Part shown: piece after piece, positions 61,568 to 64,000 of the stretch
How positions within the stretch are numbered: the stretch's first letter is position 1
Layout of the letters: every line of letters begins with the position of its first letter
Source of the DNA: Zygnema cylindricum
Taxonomy: Eukaryota > Streptophyta > Zygnematophyceae > Zygnematales > Zygnemataceae
DNA length: 64,000 nucleotides
Assembly: GCA_037447655.1 (NCBI GenBank)
Contig: JBBHKE010002047.1
Coordinates: forward strand, 1 to 64,000
Reading direction: 5' to 3'
Notes under the pieces: model-generated
Seen by the model: only the letters and a program-made list of their open reading frames with translations
The model's database searches: none
What the model was told of the DNA's origin: nothing
Program-made: the position numbers and the translations under genes

Positions 61568-62876
61568 TAAACTGCCCAAAAAATGTCGGCCTGTGTAAAG
61601 CCCTGTCTACTTTCATTACAACAAAATTCTACGGTCATTCAACGGCTCACGATCGTACACCAAAAAAATACGACGGTCAACAATCGCTGTCACCAAAGAC
61701 GACAAACAAAACTCAAAACATTCAACGGCTGAAGATCTCAAACAAAAAGATCAACGATCAATTCTCGATTACACCAGAGACGAAGGCGACTACAATGCTT
61801 TCCCCTTTTAGAGAAAGGGCAAAGCAAAAATACGGGAAGAACAAAAGTATGTGAGGCTAACTTTTTCCTTGGCTGATTTAAGCTTCGCTATTTTATTTTT
61901 GGAATCAGCTCCCGAATTGAACGAATGAAATTTCGTTTGCGACGGTAAAAGTGCATATTAGAAATTCCAAGGGCAATTTTAGAGTATCTTATTATTTTTT
62001 CTTTCCAAAACTACACGCGAAGAAGAAAATTGTCCAGCCTACGGCTATCCAATTCGAGCATTTCGAGGTCTATTTTTGCGGGTCATCGCCATTTCAAAAT
62101 CAGCGCTTCGTGACATAAACGTGACGTTTTATGAGCTAATGGAGCTCAATCTTAAGAGCCGAGGCGAGCCATGCCTTTAGAGTTTAGGCTGGGCTACATT
62201 GGCTCATTAAACGCATGTTTTGAGAAACTGGGCCAAACATCGCTTTGTTTAAGCGATGTGATGGTCGAGAATGTCATAAGTGGAGTAGCCTCATTTAGTT
62301 TTGGTGTCCGTTTGGGACAAATGAAGCTTTATCTCCAAAAGCAGTAGTTTACACGATGAGGTAGGATTCTCTAAAAACAACAAAAGGTTTGATGCTACTC
62401 CCTGGGAAAGACATCCCAACGTAGAAAACGAAGACAAGCAAAGACAACTATTTGACAACCCACAATTAGAAAGACATGGGTTGTTTCGTTTTGTAGGATT
62501 TTCCACCTTTGTGTCCTTATGTTGATAGACGTTTTCTTCCAAAAATGGTGGCACGGCTCAAACTTTCGCTATGACTTGATGACAAACGGAGCGCAATAGG
62601 ATAGAAATATAAACACCTCCTTAAAAAAGGCCAATCAACTTATAAACAAATACTTTTGGTTTATATTCATTTTTTTTGAAATCGTTTTTCTTCGTACGTT
62701 AGAAGATACAACGTTGTGGTTATAAAAGGAATGTTGAGCAACAGACAAAATGAAAAAAGAAGAAGGAAAAAAAAGTTTGACAAATTGAGAATTCTATTAT
62801 CGACAATTTCCACCAAAGCATTTTCCATTTTTTTAGTCCAAAAAAATGACAAGAAATATATCAATGGAGTGCCCTG
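61568..62876. other. spacer, no gene seen
   Basis: A 101-codon Lys/Thr-rich frame (61549-61854, +) and an 87-codon minus-strand frame (62291-62554) have no recognisable domain. A TGAGCTAATGGAGCTCA-like palindrome near 62129 resembles GGGCTGAGCTCCATTGGCTC at 44831 and 47662. Confidence 0.4.
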
Positions 62877-62895
62877 CATAATCATAATCATAATC

Positions 62896-62936
<41 letters not shown>

Positions 62937-62937
62937 C

Positions 62938-62983
<46 letters not shown>

Positions 62984-63005
62984 TAATAGTAATAATAATA
63001 ATAAA
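62877..63005. repeat. (ATA)n / (AAT)n trinucleotide microsatellite
   Basis: About 40 ATA/AAT units with a few ATC and ACA interruptions. It opens long frames of Ile or Met/Leu that are not genes. Confidence 0.95.
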
Positions 63006-64000
63006 TAAACAAAAAAAAAGCTTCTTAAGACAGGGTTAAAGTAATCCACTACAAGGACTTCTGGTGGTCCTGGGATCATTTCATTCTCAGTTGTCCATTT
63101 ATCCTCCCCCCCCCCCCCTCCTCCTCCCTCCCCCATCATCTTTCCCCCCTCCCCCTCCCCCTCCCCTCCCCCCTCCCCCTCCATTCCATTCCCTTTCATT
63201 TCTTTCTCCTTAAGTCCATTCCTTCTCAATTCCATTTCAATTTTTTATTTTCAGGCTTGGAAATTGGTTATGGGGCTTTAAAAAACAATAATAAAAAAAA
63301 TGTTGGACACATGGATGCTCCGTACCCAAACCCTGATATCAATATTCAAAATAAATCATATATTGATTACTTCGTACCCAATCCCTTAAATATTTGACGA
63401 CACTTAGAGTTGTATAGAAATGCAAATCAACAATTCCGGGAAAAAAAATTAAAAGCGAGATAGAAACTTTTTTTCTCTCACATTTCCTCCCCAAAGAAAA
63501 AAAAAACAGTAGAGTTCAATTCAACAGAAATGTAAACATTAAACCCTGACTAAAAATACAATTTCAAATCAATTTTTAACAGTAATTTATCTTAACATCA
63601 CTATTTAAATTTGCCTACCTCTACGAAATTCATAAACATGAATATTTTAATTTACCCCAATTCCAGATGGTTCTAAAAGAAGAAAACTAAAATGTAAGAC
63701 CAAATTCTGTAAATGACTTGTTTTCCAAGTATCTTTACAAAAAAATAAACTATAAACATCTACAAAACTAAACAATCAGTCCTCGCTTTTGCCGTAATTT
63801 CAAAACTGTGTCTTTTCTCTATCTATTGGACATTCAAAAGCCCATACAAAGAACTTTCTATTCACAAGTCTCCACTTGTTTTCAACAATTAGAAAAACTT
63901 CCTCGTTTTCTTGCCCGAAAAAAGTATAAAGTACCATCTTTTTTTTTTTTTATATGACAAAATCCTCTCCCTTCCAACATCTCCAAAGAACTCCCAAAAA
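63006..64000. other. AT-rich end of window with C-rich tract
   Basis: A CCCTCC-rich pyrimidine tract at about 63101-63186, then AT-rich DNA to the end. No gene was recognised. Confidence 0.4.

Noticed and set aside
62667-63235. Poly-Ile and Leu-rich frames near the end of the window
   Set aside because: Products of the (ATA)n microsatellite and a C-rich tract.

Overview
This window looks like nuclear DNA from an intron-rich eukaryote. Coding sequence is split by short to medium introns with GT-AG ends. Reading phase is preserved across every junction I assembled, and the intergenic DNA is packed with small non-autonomous DNA transposons and simple repeats. From memory of the families, the nucleoporin and the mitochondrial L21 protein resemble plant versions most closely. 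I lean towards the green or streptophyte-algal lineage, but this is an inference. No rRNA, tRNA, CRISPR array or bacterial-type operon was recognised.

Layout of genes. (1) 1-1705 (+): 3' end of a mitochondrial carrier gene; its last intron is a CT-rich minisatellite. (2) 4140-18181 (-): a complete 17-exon Nup155 gene, 1538 codons. (3) 18476-23428 (+): a 10-exon DCAF12-like WD40 gene, 394 codons, head-to-head with Nup155 across a 294-bp promoter region that holds a near-perfect palindrome. (4) 25536-29076 (-): a 5-exon mitochondrial ribosomal protein bL21m gene, 359 codons. (5) 35340-44100 (-): a 20-exon gene for a secreted G8-domain/CEMIP-like beta-helix protein of about 1110 residues, ending in a jelly-roll module. 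These exon models were assembled by hand from splice sites, phase and family similarity.

The rest, especially 30-34 kb and 44.6-61.6 kb, is a repeat landscape. I can define: a TA-target family with termini GTGTTG[G/T]GTATC and interiors rich in the palindrome CGATATATCG; a second TA-target (mariner-like) family with termini CACCGCTAATCG; an hAT-like family with termini CAGAGGTCGCAAA and 8-bp target duplications; several PIF/Harbinger-like elements with TTA/TAA target duplications; and a foldback element with arms of about 270 bp. Many are nested. A direct duplication of about 1.3 kb (44.67 and 47.50 kb) preserves close to pre-insertion and post-insertion states of the same locus.

The genes do not form a pathway. 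They cover the nuclear pore (Nup155), probable CUL4-DDB1 substrate recognition (DCAF12), the mitochondrion (carrier, bL21m) and the cell exterior (G8 protein). The most unusual points are tandem repeats that start or end right at splice sites in several genes, the palindrome in the shared promoter, the G8/jelly-roll architecture, and the nested and paired-state transposons.
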